Assembly (NCBI RefSeq): GCF_000204055.1
Contig: NW_006768812.1
Coordinates: 577,298 to 641,297, forward strand
Reading direction: 5' to 3'
DNA: 64,000 nt
Source: Melampsora larici-populina 98AG31
Lineage: Eukaryota; Basidiomycota; Pucciniomycetes; Pucciniales; Melampsoraceae
Shown: in pieces, positions 34,601 through 43,985 of the stretch
How positions within the stretch are numbered: position 1 is the stretch's first letter
Layout of the letters: every line of letters starts with the position of its first letter
Notes under the pieces: model-generated
What the model was told of the DNA's origin: nothing
Database searches by the model: none
Seen by the model: the letters and a program-made list of their open reading frames with translations, nothing else
Translations under genes and position numbers: made by a program

Positions 34601-34937
34601 TCTCCATATGTTCCGTTCGTAGCCGTGCCTCCATCAAATATTCCTCCGCCTCCTGAATTGAAAGGTCCTCCTCTCTCAGCCTTCCGTCCTCATACTCCAT
34701 TGGAAACTCCTCTTTTATTGTTCCTCCCACACCTCTTGTAGTGACATCATCCCCTGAATCATCCTCAACTTCTTTCTTCTCCCTGTATAACCCCTTCTCC
34801 CCTCCTTTAGACCCTTCTTGAACTACACTACTACCACCTTTACTACCTGCTTCCTCCAAAGGATGTGAAACCGTCCCTTGACCAAGATTAATTTGAGATG
34901 ACATGTTGAGATTTGAGAAATTTATTATGAATTGCAA
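31677..34937 (-). CDS. Gypsy Gag-protease polyprotein, about 1,075-1,086 aa
   Basis: One open frame. The likely start is the Met at about 34904 (MSSQINLGQ); the frame is open to 34937. Order: acidic/Lys-rich N-terminus with a Ser run (about residues 140-180), Gag capsid-like helical region (about 195-460), Gly/Asn/Gln-rich low-complexity stretch, zinc knuckle CYYCAREGHGHNRC (Cys-x2-Cys-x4-His-x4-Cys), a Lys/Glu-rich linker, and a retropepsin domain with the catalytic VDSGSQINIL and the ILLGRPFL flap-end motif. It packages element RNA and processes the polyprotein. It is uninterrupted, unlike pol downstream. Promoter activity would come from the right-hand LTR. Confidence 0.88.
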   Translation of the reverse strand: MQFIINFSNLNMSSQINLGQGTVSHPLEEAGSKGGSSVVQEGSKGGEKGLYREKKEVEDDSGDDVTTRGVGGTIKEEFPMEYEDGRLREEDLSIQEAEEYLMEARLRTEHMEKVLKKLQETKLKKEEVREKPRKESKGKGRKKYYESSSSSSSDSRSEDGSSSGEESEVDIKPRKKSKKGKKKVVKIEPQDSELRFRRGDDVKKFLRDFEVAAQVDGASGVDMAMQVCAFVNGKDLKEEIKELKGWGEGEWDWKLLKMEMKDRYASIREAPKYTVEDLKELALDSESNGGIDSKLEFEGFRHKFDSILVYLKKYNYIDSEDEICNYYYRAFSDSMQKKIKGKLRSDGDLRKTKDGRHRLPGWRVLKKTVYTVLQEEVELVFEELRGKKEVETKKDEELKEKVVQKDKERIGMKMEGLNKKIGGKVSDEATISELVCQFAAWSGQGMSRPLAVNPNRQVHGGFRNSSYSGQQNNFGPPAQNRGGPEPQFNSSTYFRGGQQGGQFNNNASGPNNQTGGRYMNFGMNRGQGGYGGNRGGYGGNQGGRGGYNSSSQWNTSAGQYQGNNGNQQPSSGPAGLPPNNGPPRGEFQQSNFRDGPLMCYYCAREGHGHNRCPDKQRDINDGYVTEHNNTYILSNGAVIRWESSRPIRAVVADYSLQVEQAKIAAKGAQSQSAPLAEPVKAAVVPEKTVVTGILTKDESGGPQIQELRASCGILEEWKAPGMTSKGFKAAMAGAGTKVYDVEVKRGRGRAEPAEAPKKKKVTMSKDNEDQGDEIMELAEDKDSSEDIPLAELKERKRPTVVAPKIQKKDIVKGRFERPVEKGYEGVMDNVVTKIMKTKIEAEVGELCAISPVLAEHVKKQVSKRRVVIPRIIKPLRAATGGLDKEESSSESEDDGEDVLYSCPLGYLDIMLGGKKNRVKALVDSGSQINILPESVAEELGLTGLVSIRSGIRGIGGQRTELVGIGEAIGVVVGTRVQGVAQFWIAKESKCPILLGRPFLMDFRAGMEFGKAVRERLTLKDERGIWTRFTICQPDEGDWERELDLGEKKTTMVEVNLAWLRQEVQEGDSGSVPSYVEEMSGEDKSFL

Positions 34938-35074
34938 AGATGTAGTGACAAGATATAATTATTGAATTGAATTTGATGATTTGATGAATTTGAGAAAAAG
35001 TTGACCGCTTGAGATGTCAAGAAACGTTGTTGACGGATGAGCACCTGCGAAGCCAGAAAAGGTTGTTTTGAATC

Positions 35075-35092
35075 GCCCCAGTGGAGTCACCA
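35075..35092 (-). promoter_or_regulatory. Primer binding site
   Basis: Two bases inside the LTR end, the minus strand reads TGGTGACTCCACTGGGGC, which is complementary to a tRNA 3' end finishing in CCA. I cannot say which tRNA. Confidence 0.7.
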
Positions 35093-35094
35093 GA

Positions 35095-36610
35095 TGTAGA
35101 ACTCCTGCGCAGTGTAGCGTAGGCTGAGCCGGAGAAGGTAAGAATCACCGTCAAGGAGGACAGATGATACTACAGTGCTGTGAAGCTGCCTTCAACCTGA
35201 AAAAAATTCCAAGAAAAATTCTATGTAGGACGATTTTTGACACTTCCGCCTTTACAGCTTTTACCCGTAACCCTAATTTTCCCCGTAACCCTAATTTTCC
35301 CCGTACAATGATATTCAAACTTTCCAAACCCTATTTGTCCCTCCACAACTGAGACACACACAAATTTAAAAAAACAACTTAAAAAAACACAACTTTTCCT
35401 GGAATTAAACCCAGGTTCACTCCTTTTCCCCGGCCCTGACTTGGCCCTGACTCCAATCTATTATTTCTTCAAAATAAAATAAAAAATAAAATAAAATTGA
35501 TAACTAACAACCCTTATACCACTTCACTTCAATAATAAAACTATCCCTTCAATACTCAACGATCTGAAATCATCAACATAAGTCTTTCTTTCTTTTTCCT
35601 TTCTTTAAGCTTACAACACTAACTAAAATAACTCCCAATATAATCCTATCACTTTTAATACTAGGAACTCCACTTTATCACTTCTAGATCAATCACTCGA
35701 TCACAAAACACTAACAAAACTCGAAAAAATACACTTAAACACTTCTCATCAATCGGTTTGATCCTACACAATGCGACAAGCTCCTCCCTCAGACCAACCC
35801 AAACAGATAGGCCCTTTTATATCTTCCAGCTTCCAATCTCCGACCGATTCTTCCCATTTCACCCGACCGTTCATTCATTTGCTCTCTCTCCGACCGATTC
35901 CTTCTGTTCTCTTTTCACTATCTCCATCCACCTTTTCAAACCTCTACTCAAAAGGTTTATTTGTCCTTTTAGCCCCTATTTGACTCGATCATTTGGTTTT
36001 AAAACCAAGGTATGTTGATTTTGTTCTGTTTCATTTTCTTCTTTGATTTTGTTTACTGATGTCTTATCTTTGATTTAGATCGGTTACTCCATCAAGACCT
36101 TTGATTTCATCATAATTTGTAACAATCTCGGTTTTAAATCGATCCTTGAGTTCCTTTGATTCAGTTCTGTTACCTCCAATTGCTACTGATCAATCTACTT
36201 CATATTTATGTAAGTTTTCATTTTCTTTATCACTGTTATCTTGTTATCCTTTCTTTTTAACTCTTCTCTACTACTAATACTAACTATTGTTTATCTTTGT
36301 TTTTTCTTCTTTTGTTTTATTGAAGCTTTTCACCCGCCTGATTCTTTTCTTTTCTATACTTTGATTTCATTCTCTTTTTCTTCCTTTTTTTTATTTGTCT
36401 TTTGTTTATTTTATCTTCTCTTGACTGTTAGATGGCTGTATAGTAGTTATAAACAGTCTAAGTGTAAATTTGGGTTGAATAAAAAAATAAAATCTTTTGA
36501 TATTGAAATTGAATAACATGATCACCCAAGGTTGCGAGTGAGTCTAAACCCGAGTTAGTGAGATTGATGGATATAAAAGCGGCAGAGGAAAGCAGCTTTT
36601 GCTTTCCACA
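35095..36610 (-). repeat. LTR of Ty3/gypsy element (5' LTR in element sense)
   Basis: A 1516-bp copy of the LTR at 11729-13210, ending CCACA directly before CCGG (the target duplication). It should drive gag-pol transcription on the minus strand. The two LTRs differ by scattered substitutions and several small indels, so the insertion is not brand-new. Confidence 0.93.
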
Positions 36611-36667
36611 CCGGTTGTGCACCTCATATCTCAACGTGTGGACATATGACATCGATGTTTGGACGTA

Positions 36668-36771
36668 CAGCTACTAAGAAAATTATCGGTCAATTTCCCA
36701 GATTGTGTTGCACTGGGATTTAACTCGAGACCGGACAAAACCGCAGAATCACCGTGGGAGACCTGTACAGG
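36668..36771 (+). repeat. Left terminal inverted repeat of mariner-like element
   Basis: Reverse-complementary to 43697-43800, with differences at about five of 104 positions. Starts CAGCTACTAAGAAAATTATC directly after TA. Confidence 0.88.
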
Positions 36772-38400
36772 TCTGTCAGAAATTCTCTCTCCCAACCCAT
36801 GACAGACAGGTTCTAGATCATGTCAGCTTCAATACCGTAGAAGAGGACCGAGGTCCCCTTATCCTTATCTTCCTGGACCGAGGTCCCCTCACTTTCCTCT
36901 CCAGCCTGCCCAAACCATGTTTACATAAATTTCCCTAATCCACACTGCCCTACACCTTTCGATTCCAGCTTCTCACCCAAGACCTCCAGTTCTATCCACA
37001 GTGATTTCTCTTTTGATTCAAACAACTGAACCTCACAGAACAACTTTATCGCAACAATTCTTTTGATTTCATTAGAACAAAAGAACAACACTGACACATT
37101 CCAACTTACGGAGCTTCGGCCGGAATCACACCGTTCAAGACCTCAAGTTCATTTGCCTTACGGAGCTTCAGCCGGGAGTCACACCGTTCAAGTCCTCAAG
37201 TTCAATCGTGCGCAACACTTCTTTCTCTTTTGATTTCATTAGAACAACACTGACACATTCCAATCTTCTTACGGAGCTTCAGCCGGGAATCACACCGTTC
37301 AAGTCCTCAAGTTCAATTGTGCGCAACACTTCTTTCGATTTCATTAGACACTGACAGATTCCAACTTACGGAGCTTCAGCCTGGAATCACACCCTTCAAG
37401 ACCTCAAGTTCAATCGTCCGCAACTTCTTTCGATTTCATTAGATCAACACTGACACCTTCCCACCTATCAGGATCCTTACGGAGCTTCAGCCAGGAATCG
37501 CACCGTTCAAGTCCTCACGTTCAATCGCTCGCAACACTGCCTTGTTCCGATAAACACTAATCTTCATTCAAATCATTCCATTATTTCAAATCAAGCGAAT
37601 TTATAAACCCTTATTTCGATTCATTGTTTCGATTCAAGCAAGTTTCTCTTGATTTTGATTGATTGTTTCGATTCAAGCAAGTGTCTCTTGATTTTGATTC
37701 ATTCGATCGAATCCCTGGCTTCGAATCAAGCATGTCTTTTGACTCTTTCGAACCTTTTCAGCACTTTTATACCAAAGACGATTTCTAGAAAATGTATGGA
37801 CGTTCAGGGGGGACATTCTCACCCTTGTTAGAAGACTCCAAATTAAACCAACAGGAATTTCTTTCAAACCTAGCCTCTTCGATATCAAATCAATGCGTTC
37901 AAAATATCATACCAAAGTTATTTTCTAGCTCAGTGCGTCTGACGCAGTCTCAATCACGTTAGCAAATCAAAGTGACATTAATTCAGAAGTTAATTTCCTC
38001 TTGGCAAACCGGAATCAATCTTCTTTCAGGGCTTCACCACTTCGATTTCAACCAACTTTGCAACCAGCAAAAGAGACGGCTGCCTATTAAAGCCAGCCTA
38101 TCAACCCACCTTCATCCTTTCCCTCAAGCTAATTTTTGCTGTCGTTTTGATATATTCAAACTCTTCATTCTTCAACCGCTTACTTGCATAACCCTCATCT
38201 TTCCAGTCATAGTTGGTTCATCTAATTCCTTTCTTGGTTTACACGTCACACATTAATTCATACTGTTTTTGTTTTTTCTTGCAGCCCAGACTTGCCTTAT
38301 TTTTGTTATATCCCTTAGTCAGTAACATCTTACCGTCGTTTTCCTTTTTAGTCTTTGCTCCGCTCATCCTCTTTTGCTTTTTTGTTTCCTTTATTTTAGG
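36772..38400. repeat. Subterminal repeats, left side of mariner-like element
   Basis: No convincing gene. A TTACGGAGCTTC...TCACACCGTTCAAG...CTCAAGTTCA unit occurs five times (starting near 37107, 37157, 37269, 37367 and 37477), with spacing of about 50-112 bp. A GACCGAGGTCCCCT pair lies at about 36846-36890. A 42-bp unit (TTTCGATTCAAGCAAGT, then a TCTCTTGATTTTGATT run) is repeated in tandem at about 37625-37705. Confidence 0.7.
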
Positions 38401-38401
38401 A

Positions 38402-40223
38402 ATGTCTCAAAGTTCTCAAGTTTCTAACAGCTCCCAAGCCTCGGTTGTGTCTGCTCTAGGAGCCACTGGTGCCCATAATCAGGGTAAGCAACCTAATCTT
38501 GCGGTATTTATATTCTTACTGATCTCTTCATTCAGTGTATCCAGCCTCTAAGTCAATGGTAGACACCAAAGCAGGCGACGACACCCCAGCCCGCTTGATT
38601 TCTCAGCCCCTATATAACCCGGGAACCAATAATCGCACCGCTTTCGACAAGAAGCACGAGGTATCAATTGCGGTGGTATTCAATATACACACGCAAAGCG
38701 AAGTCGACCTGGTCCCCCTGGCTGCTCCGACTAAGATCGCCACCCGCAAGTCAACTAGCGCCACCAGCAAGTTGCAAATCCTTGAATCGAAACTTTTCAA
38801 TGATGGTGAACTGATCGAGCTCAAAGCGTGTTTATATGGTTTGTCCTTGAACGAGTTCAAGGCCAAATGTGGTGGCATTTGCAATGCTTATGCACCAGGT
38901 ATGAGCAATATAATCTTAGCCAGCGAGTTGGCTCCGTCAGTGACTTGGAAAGGTACTGTCGGACGTTCAAAGGTGACTTTGCGTGGTCATGCGACTTGGC
39001 AAGAATTTGCTGATTTGCTTGAGGCATCTAAGAAAAAAAAGGGTTCAATCTTGATTGAAACCGAAAACGAATCAGCAAAGGCTACAAAATTAGCTCAAGT
39101 AAGTTTGGCTTTTTTCTATTATCCTGATTCTTATCCTTTCCTCTTATCTTATTGCCTAAAGTTAATCTCCCAATATCCTTTTAGGTGAGTGCGGCCAAGA
39201 AGCTGATTGCTTCAGCAACGGGTCCTGGCCCTGCAAGTGACGCTCTTGCGGAGGCTCATGCCCGATTAGAGGTAAGCAGTTGTTTGTTTCATTCTTTCTT
39301 TTGTATATCAGCGTGCTAATATATTCCTTATGTTTGTCACAGGCCTCCGAACAAATGGTGGCTTTGCATGAGGCCTGTGCTGAAATTTATCGCAAGTATG
39401 CCAAGGAGGGGGGTGGTGGAGGCGATGGAGCCATTCTAGTGGCTCCATGGGATCCCCACTTCCATTATCGATTCACCCTCCGGGCCGCGTTTATCTGGGC
39501 CAAGGCAAAAGTAAGCTTTTGATCTTCTTCTTGATCAAATCGTGATCATTCTTTGATGCTTCTATTGATGTTTAGGCAGCAGGAATGGCCACGATCCACA
39601 TGCCTCCCAACACTGCTGAATACAAGAACGAGATGATCAAATCTCGTGTATTCCATAAGGACATGGATGTCAATGATCGTGTTCTTCAGCGTGGTCTCAA
39701 CAGATCCGCTCGTAGGTCTGCCGCCCGATCCAGCCGATCCACGCGCGGTCTTCACAGTTGGAACTTGGACATCAAACCGGTTACGTCCACCTCGAAAGGA
39801 TCCGGCAAGGAAATCATCAATCTTTGCACTTCTTCTCCTGACGAGAAGAAGCCCATTTTCGCACCTCTTCCTATTCCACCTGTCAAACGCAAGACTCCTG
39901 ACATTAAGCCTAAGACTTGTTTTGCACCTCTTCGTCTTCCTTCTGTCAAACACAAGACCCCACCCCTTCAAAACACACCTACTCGAGCCGGTGGGGAGGC
40001 CACCAACTTAGCTTCATCTTCACCCTTGCCTAGCTTCCACTTGAGCGACTACGAGAATTGGCCACCGGTTAGTCCGCGCTTGAGTCCGCCCGTCACGAGT
40101 CCGAAGAAATCTAACAGGCCCCAATATGGTATGATAGCCTCCTATCTCATTGATTCTGAAAGAAATTTTGGATGGCTAATTATTCATTTCTCATCATGTG
40201 ATTCATGTCCAGCTACAGGTTGA
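38402..40223 (+). CDS. Cargo protein of mariner-like element, 487 aa
   Basis: A six-exon model with consistent frame: 38402-38483, 38536-39098, 39185-39271, 39343-39510, 39576-40128 and 40213-40223, all GT-AG; 488 codons with TGA at 40221-40223. N-terminus Ser/Gln/Ala-rich; residues about 30-220 are a mixed, probably folded domain (with KAKCGGICNAYAPGMSN, a WKGTVGRSKVTLRGHATWQEF stretch and a Lys-rich helix); then an Ala/Glu-rich helix, a Gly run (about 260-266), and a long Arg/Ser/Lys/Pro-rich C-terminal half with two copies of an APLxxPxVKxKTP motif. I recognise no family. It is intact, unlike the transposase. It could be element cargo or a nested gene. Confidence 0.65.
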
Positions 40224-40256
40224 TCCACCGCTGAGGGCATCTGGTTTAATAGCCCC

Positions 40257-40631
40257 ATGGATTCAGATGTTGATACATCTGACACCTCGGATGGGCTTGA
40301 CGTCATTGCCTCCCATGAGGCAGCTCTCGAAAACTTCGTATACTTGGTTGGCGTGCCTGCCGAAGATGTCACAACGCGGTTGAATCTAGCCAAAGCAGGA
40401 GTTGAGTGTTGGATGGACCTCATCCCCTCGGTCAATATGACCGAGGCCACCTTGGTGGAGCACGGAATTGAGGCCAACTTAGCCGCGCGGCTCCTTGCAG
40501 CAGCCCAAGCTCGTGATGACCGATTGCATCGTAAGTTTTTATTTCTATCTCATCACTTTCCATATCATCTTACTCACGTTATCGTTTAAATACTTTCTTC
40601 AGCTCACACGATTCCAGAAACCCCTCAATAA
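40257..40631 (+). CDS. Small acidic protein, SAM-like, about 100 aa
   Basis: Two exons, 40257-40530 and 40603-40631 (TAA at 40629-40631), with a 72-nt intron; frame consistent. Sequence pattern: acidic Asp/Ser start, then helices with a Cys-Trp-Met-Asp-Leu and Thr-Glu-Ala-Thr-Leu-Val-Glu-His-Gly-Ile pattern reminiscent of SAM domains (my impression only), then an Ala-rich helix. It begins 33 nt after the stop of the 487-aa gene, in a different phase. It may be a C-terminal part separated by splicing I cannot resolve. Confidence 0.45.
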
Positions 40632-40639
40632 GACGGCTC

Positions 40640-41790
40640 CTTTGATTATTTTTTTATTTTGTGTCCTCCTTACTTATTGAAATTTCCTATTTCCTCTCTA
40701 CCATCGACATCTAGTCTCTTATGTTGGTTTTGCGTAATTCACCTTTTTCTAGTTCTTATCTTCTCTACTTCTAGTCACTCGTTCAAGTTATAATTTTGGG
40801 AGTATTGTTTTTTTTCATCTTATCTACTTATAGTCACTCGTTTTGGTTCATTTGTTACTTTTTTGTTTTGTTTGGTCAAATTTTTTTATGATTTTTTAAC
40901 CTTGGTTATCTTAACTGCTTCTAGTCACTCGTTTAGGTGGTTTTGGAACCTCTGATATTGAATGACTCGCTTCAGCTTTATGTCTTTTTTTATCCTTTTT
41001 TATTCTTGTTTATCTTCACTACTCCTAGTCACTCGATCAGGCTATGTTGGGGCGATTTTCTCTTATGTGTATATTTTTCTCTTATGTGTATACATGGTCT
41101 TCATCTGTTAATATTGAAAATAAAAAAATTGTGAATAAACTTGAAAGCCTTTGGGCGCAAGAGCGAGCAGATCCCATAGTCATTTTCAACTCAACATTTT
41201 CAACTCAAATGAAGATTTCCAATCTCTAATCCCATAATAATTTTACAAAGTCAAAATGAACCCAAAAAATTCTGTGAAGTTGCTTGATTTGGAGTTGATC
41301 GCACTCTGAGATTAAAGGTCAACTCGGATCAAAATCTTTGATGTGAAGACAAAAACTTTAATTTCAAGAAATGCAACATAGAGCCCGATTGAAACAACAC
41401 ACACATCACAAATGTGAGCACTTTTCAATAATAAAAAGAAAGTATTTTTTTATTTCGTTTTTGGCAAAACCAAAACTTGTGATATTTCAAGTGATTGCGA
41501 TTATTGTTTAATTGCAATTATTATATTTTGAGCAAAGCAAGGTTTCATATTGAAGGAAGATAACAAAAAAGAAAACGTAATCAAGAACAACTGAAGACAG
41601 TCAGACTAACAAGTATAAGTAGGAAAACATTCAATAAAATTGTAAACCCACAGGCTCGCAAGAGGCCTATCTGCATTTGAAAGTTGGCCTAACAACTATA
41701 AGTAGGAAAATATTACCAAAAAAATACAGAGATATTGAATGAGAACAACTATAAGTAGGAAGATATTCCCCAAAAAGATTCAGAGATACC
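40640..41790. other. AT-rich spacer with AGTCACTCG repeats
   Basis: No convincing ORF. AGTCACTCG, preceded by CTACTTCT-like pyrimidines, occurs four times (starting 40773, 40832, 40923 and 41027). At about 41607-41765, AACAA(C/G)TATAAGTAGGAA occurs three times. The remainder is T-rich, then A-rich. Confidence 0.55.
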
Positions 41791-41797
41791 CACAGCC

Positions 41798-42942
41798 TCA
41801 AAAGAGGCCCTCGCACAGGGAATGTGACAGAACTTCCATAGCGGTGATAAAGATTGCGGCCCGTTCTTCTTCCAAAGACATCGCACCTTGAAGCGCTTGA
41901 GATCTTCTCAATCGAGCCTTCAGAACAGAAAAACCTTTTTTGATGGGGTTCAGGTCGGGGCTGTAAGTCGGCAGGTACAAGAGGCGCACACCTCGAGCCT
42001 CACAGAGCTCCACAACCCTGCCACCGTGATGGATGGGGGCATTATCCATCACTAAAACGGAATTCCTGGCAGGCCATGCGTTCATAGCAGGCAACTAAGA
42101 AAAAAAGAGATAATCCAAATCAACTTTGTGAAATATTATATATAGAGAGAGAGAGGGATACCCACTACATCATGCTCTAAGTATGATTCAAAATCAATAC
42201 GGGAATAACCACCTATTTGGATTTTACAAGCAATGATCCCGTCCATCGATATCGCAGGTAAGACCGACCACCAAACCGCCGCCGTTGGCCTCGCAAGGCG
42301 GGCAGACCGTTCACCTATTGGCGCTCGGGCGTAATCGCGATATAATCGCCGCTTCGTGATGGCGCTTTTGTCTGGCGAGGTATGGAAAAATATGTGTCAA
42401 AACCACGAAGCGCAAGGTGAACAATCAAAGAAAAAAACCTCACCTGTAAAAACTAAGCATCTCGGATCAATTCCATGAACCGATGCTATATAAGCTCCTC
42501 AAGCAACCAAGGATTGGTTGGGGTGGACCGTGCGGGCCTTCTTTCTGGTCCACTTCAGGCGATTTCGCAGCTCATTAGACAGAGTCATCGTAGAGACATG
42601 AATGTCAAAACGATCTTGAATTTTTTTTTGTAACTCATCGAGGTAGAGAGTGGGATCCAGTCGAAGAGAATCCAGGATAAACTCCTGCTCAGCCGCGCTT
42701 AGATATGTCGGAGCACCTCGTTTCATATGATCCGCAGGGTTTGTGATCACAGCACGAGTCCTCTGGTAGAGAGCGAACCACCGCCGAACCGAAGTAAGGG
42801 AAATTCCCACACCGAGGGTCTCGATGATCTCGCGATACGAAAGCCCTCGAAGAGCCATTCGTACCACCACAAATTTGATATCCGCACTGTAAAGGTTGGT
42901 TGGCATCTGGACAAATAATAAAAATATACATGAACAGATCAT
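41798..42942 (-). pseudogene. Tc1/mariner-like DDE transposase, inactive
   Basis: Three exons on the minus strand: 42942-42444, 42371-42166 and 42094-41798, with introns of 72 and 71 nt. Exon 1 has a helix-turn-helix DNA-binding region (LRGLSYREIIETLGVG...SVRRW) and the start of the catalytic core; it carries an in-frame TGA about 55 nt before its end (after the Gln-Ser-Leu-Val-Ala residues). The first catalytic Asp region reads Phe-Thr-Asp-Lys-Ser where Asp-Glu-Ser is usual. Exon 3 keeps VMDNAPIHH (second Asp) and YSPDLNPI, but the third acid is Lys (NPIKKGFS instead of NPIEE). The stop and the lost Glu make it inactive. It would cut and reinsert the flanking element. Confidence 0.82.
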
Positions 42943-42949
42943 GAAGAGA

Positions 42950-43696
42950 AGCAGTGTCAGCCTTTGTTATAAATCACACCCATGAATACAAACTGGATCT
43001 GTGCCCATAGAATGGGGAAAAGGCTTGCATCAAAGACTACGGGTATGTATTGTCCCACATTTGGAATCCACACCCAGTTATCTCTAATCACTTTCTTTTC
43101 CCCATTCTATCAGCAACCAGAACCAATTCGGAGATCATGAAAGCTTGTAGATGGAAAGGCAGGATATGTATGATGTATCGTAAGAACGTACGTTGAAGGA
43201 ATCAATCAAATGACGAAGTCAAATCGAAAGATGGAATTGAATTGAAATATTGAATTGAATTGAAAGCTCGGTTTGATTAGATGGAATTGATCGCTAGAAG
43301 GAATCGATTCGTACTCGTTGATGGAACCAATTGAATGACGAAAACAAATCGAAAGATGGAATTGATTTGAAAGATGGCATTGATTAGACGGAATTGAATT
43401 GCTAGAAGGAATTGATTTGAATGATGGGATGGTCTGCAATGATGGAACTAAATAGGGGATAAGATAAGGGTCTTTCATTAGAGGCCAGATTGAAACAAAA
43501 GAAGAAATCTAAAGGAAACCCACCCAAACAACAATCCGAGAGAGAGAGCCGGATGAGGAGAGGGAATAGAGCAGCAGAGAAAAGAGAGGAAAGGGCGGAT
43601 CGAGATCGAACTCGATGGAAGGAACTGAGGACCTCCTTCAATAAGCTGGCTGACGGATAGATATGGAAGCACCAGCTACATGACAGGGGAGAGATG
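42950..43696. repeat. Subterminal repeats, right side of mariner-like element
   Basis: No convincing gene; a minus-strand ORF at 43815-43402 overlaps the TIR and is probably chance. A perfect 16-bp inverted repeat, ATAGAATGGGGAAAAG (43007-43022) and its complement (43095-43110), encloses 72 bp. At 43196-43430 a unit of about 120 bp with GAAAGATGGAATTGA and CTAGAAGGAAT motifs is repeated twice. Confidence 0.6.
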
Positions 43697-43800
43697 CCTT
43701 TACAGGTCTCCCACGGTGATTCTGCAGTTTTGTCCGGTCTTGAGTTAAATCCCGGTGCAACACAATCTGGGAAATTGACCGATAATTTTTTTAGTAGCTG
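43697..43800 (-). repeat. Right terminal inverted repeat of mariner-like element
   Basis: Reverse complement of 36668-36771; followed directly by TA at 43801-43802. Confidence 0.88.
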
Positions 43801-43985
43801 TATATAGGTTTGCACTATCTATCTTTCTTCATTCCACATCGACTATCATTTCGATAATTGTTGACTGACCATTGTTGAATTTTGCTAACCTTCAAAACTT
43901 TTCTAAAATTACCCTTACCCTCAATCCATCTTATCATCATCACCTTATCAAATCTTTTAATAAAACTTACTTCAATCTACAAAAC

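Larger units (their letters stand above)
11729..36610 (-). mobile_element. Ty3/gypsy LTR retrotransposon with nested Helitron
   Basis: The two LTRs (11729-13210 and 35095-36610) start TGTAG and end CCACA and are flanked by CCGG on both sides (11725-11728 and 36611-36614), a 4-bp target duplication. The element reads right to left: LTR, tRNA-type PBS (35092-35075), Gag-protease ORF, RT-RNase H, integrase, a long 3' region, a polypurine tract (13222-13211), LTR. The 24.9-kb span is inflated by Helitron 2 (about 16.27-28.3 kb); without it the element is about 12.8 kb. The 3' region holds degenerate AT-rich repeats and an antisense gene (13774-14755). The domain order RT-RNase H-integrase is that of Ty3/gypsy. 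Confidence 0.9.
36668..43800 (-). mobile_element. Tc1/mariner-like element with 104-bp TIRs and cargo gene
   Basis: Inverted repeats 36668-36771 and 43697-43800 match at about 99 of 104 positions and begin CAGCTACTAA. Both are bordered by TA (36666-36667 and 43801-43802), the target duplication typical of Tc1/mariner. Between them lie subterminal minisatellites, a six-exon gene (38402-40223), a small second gene (40257-40631) and a DDE transposase pseudogene (42942-41798). The 7.1-kb size is large for this superfamily. The transposase is damaged, so mobility would need help from another copy. Confidence 0.78.

Noticed and set aside
37107..37520. CRISPR-like array
   Set aside because: Irregular spacing (about 50-112 bp), diverged repeats and eukaryotic transposon context; it is a minisatellite.
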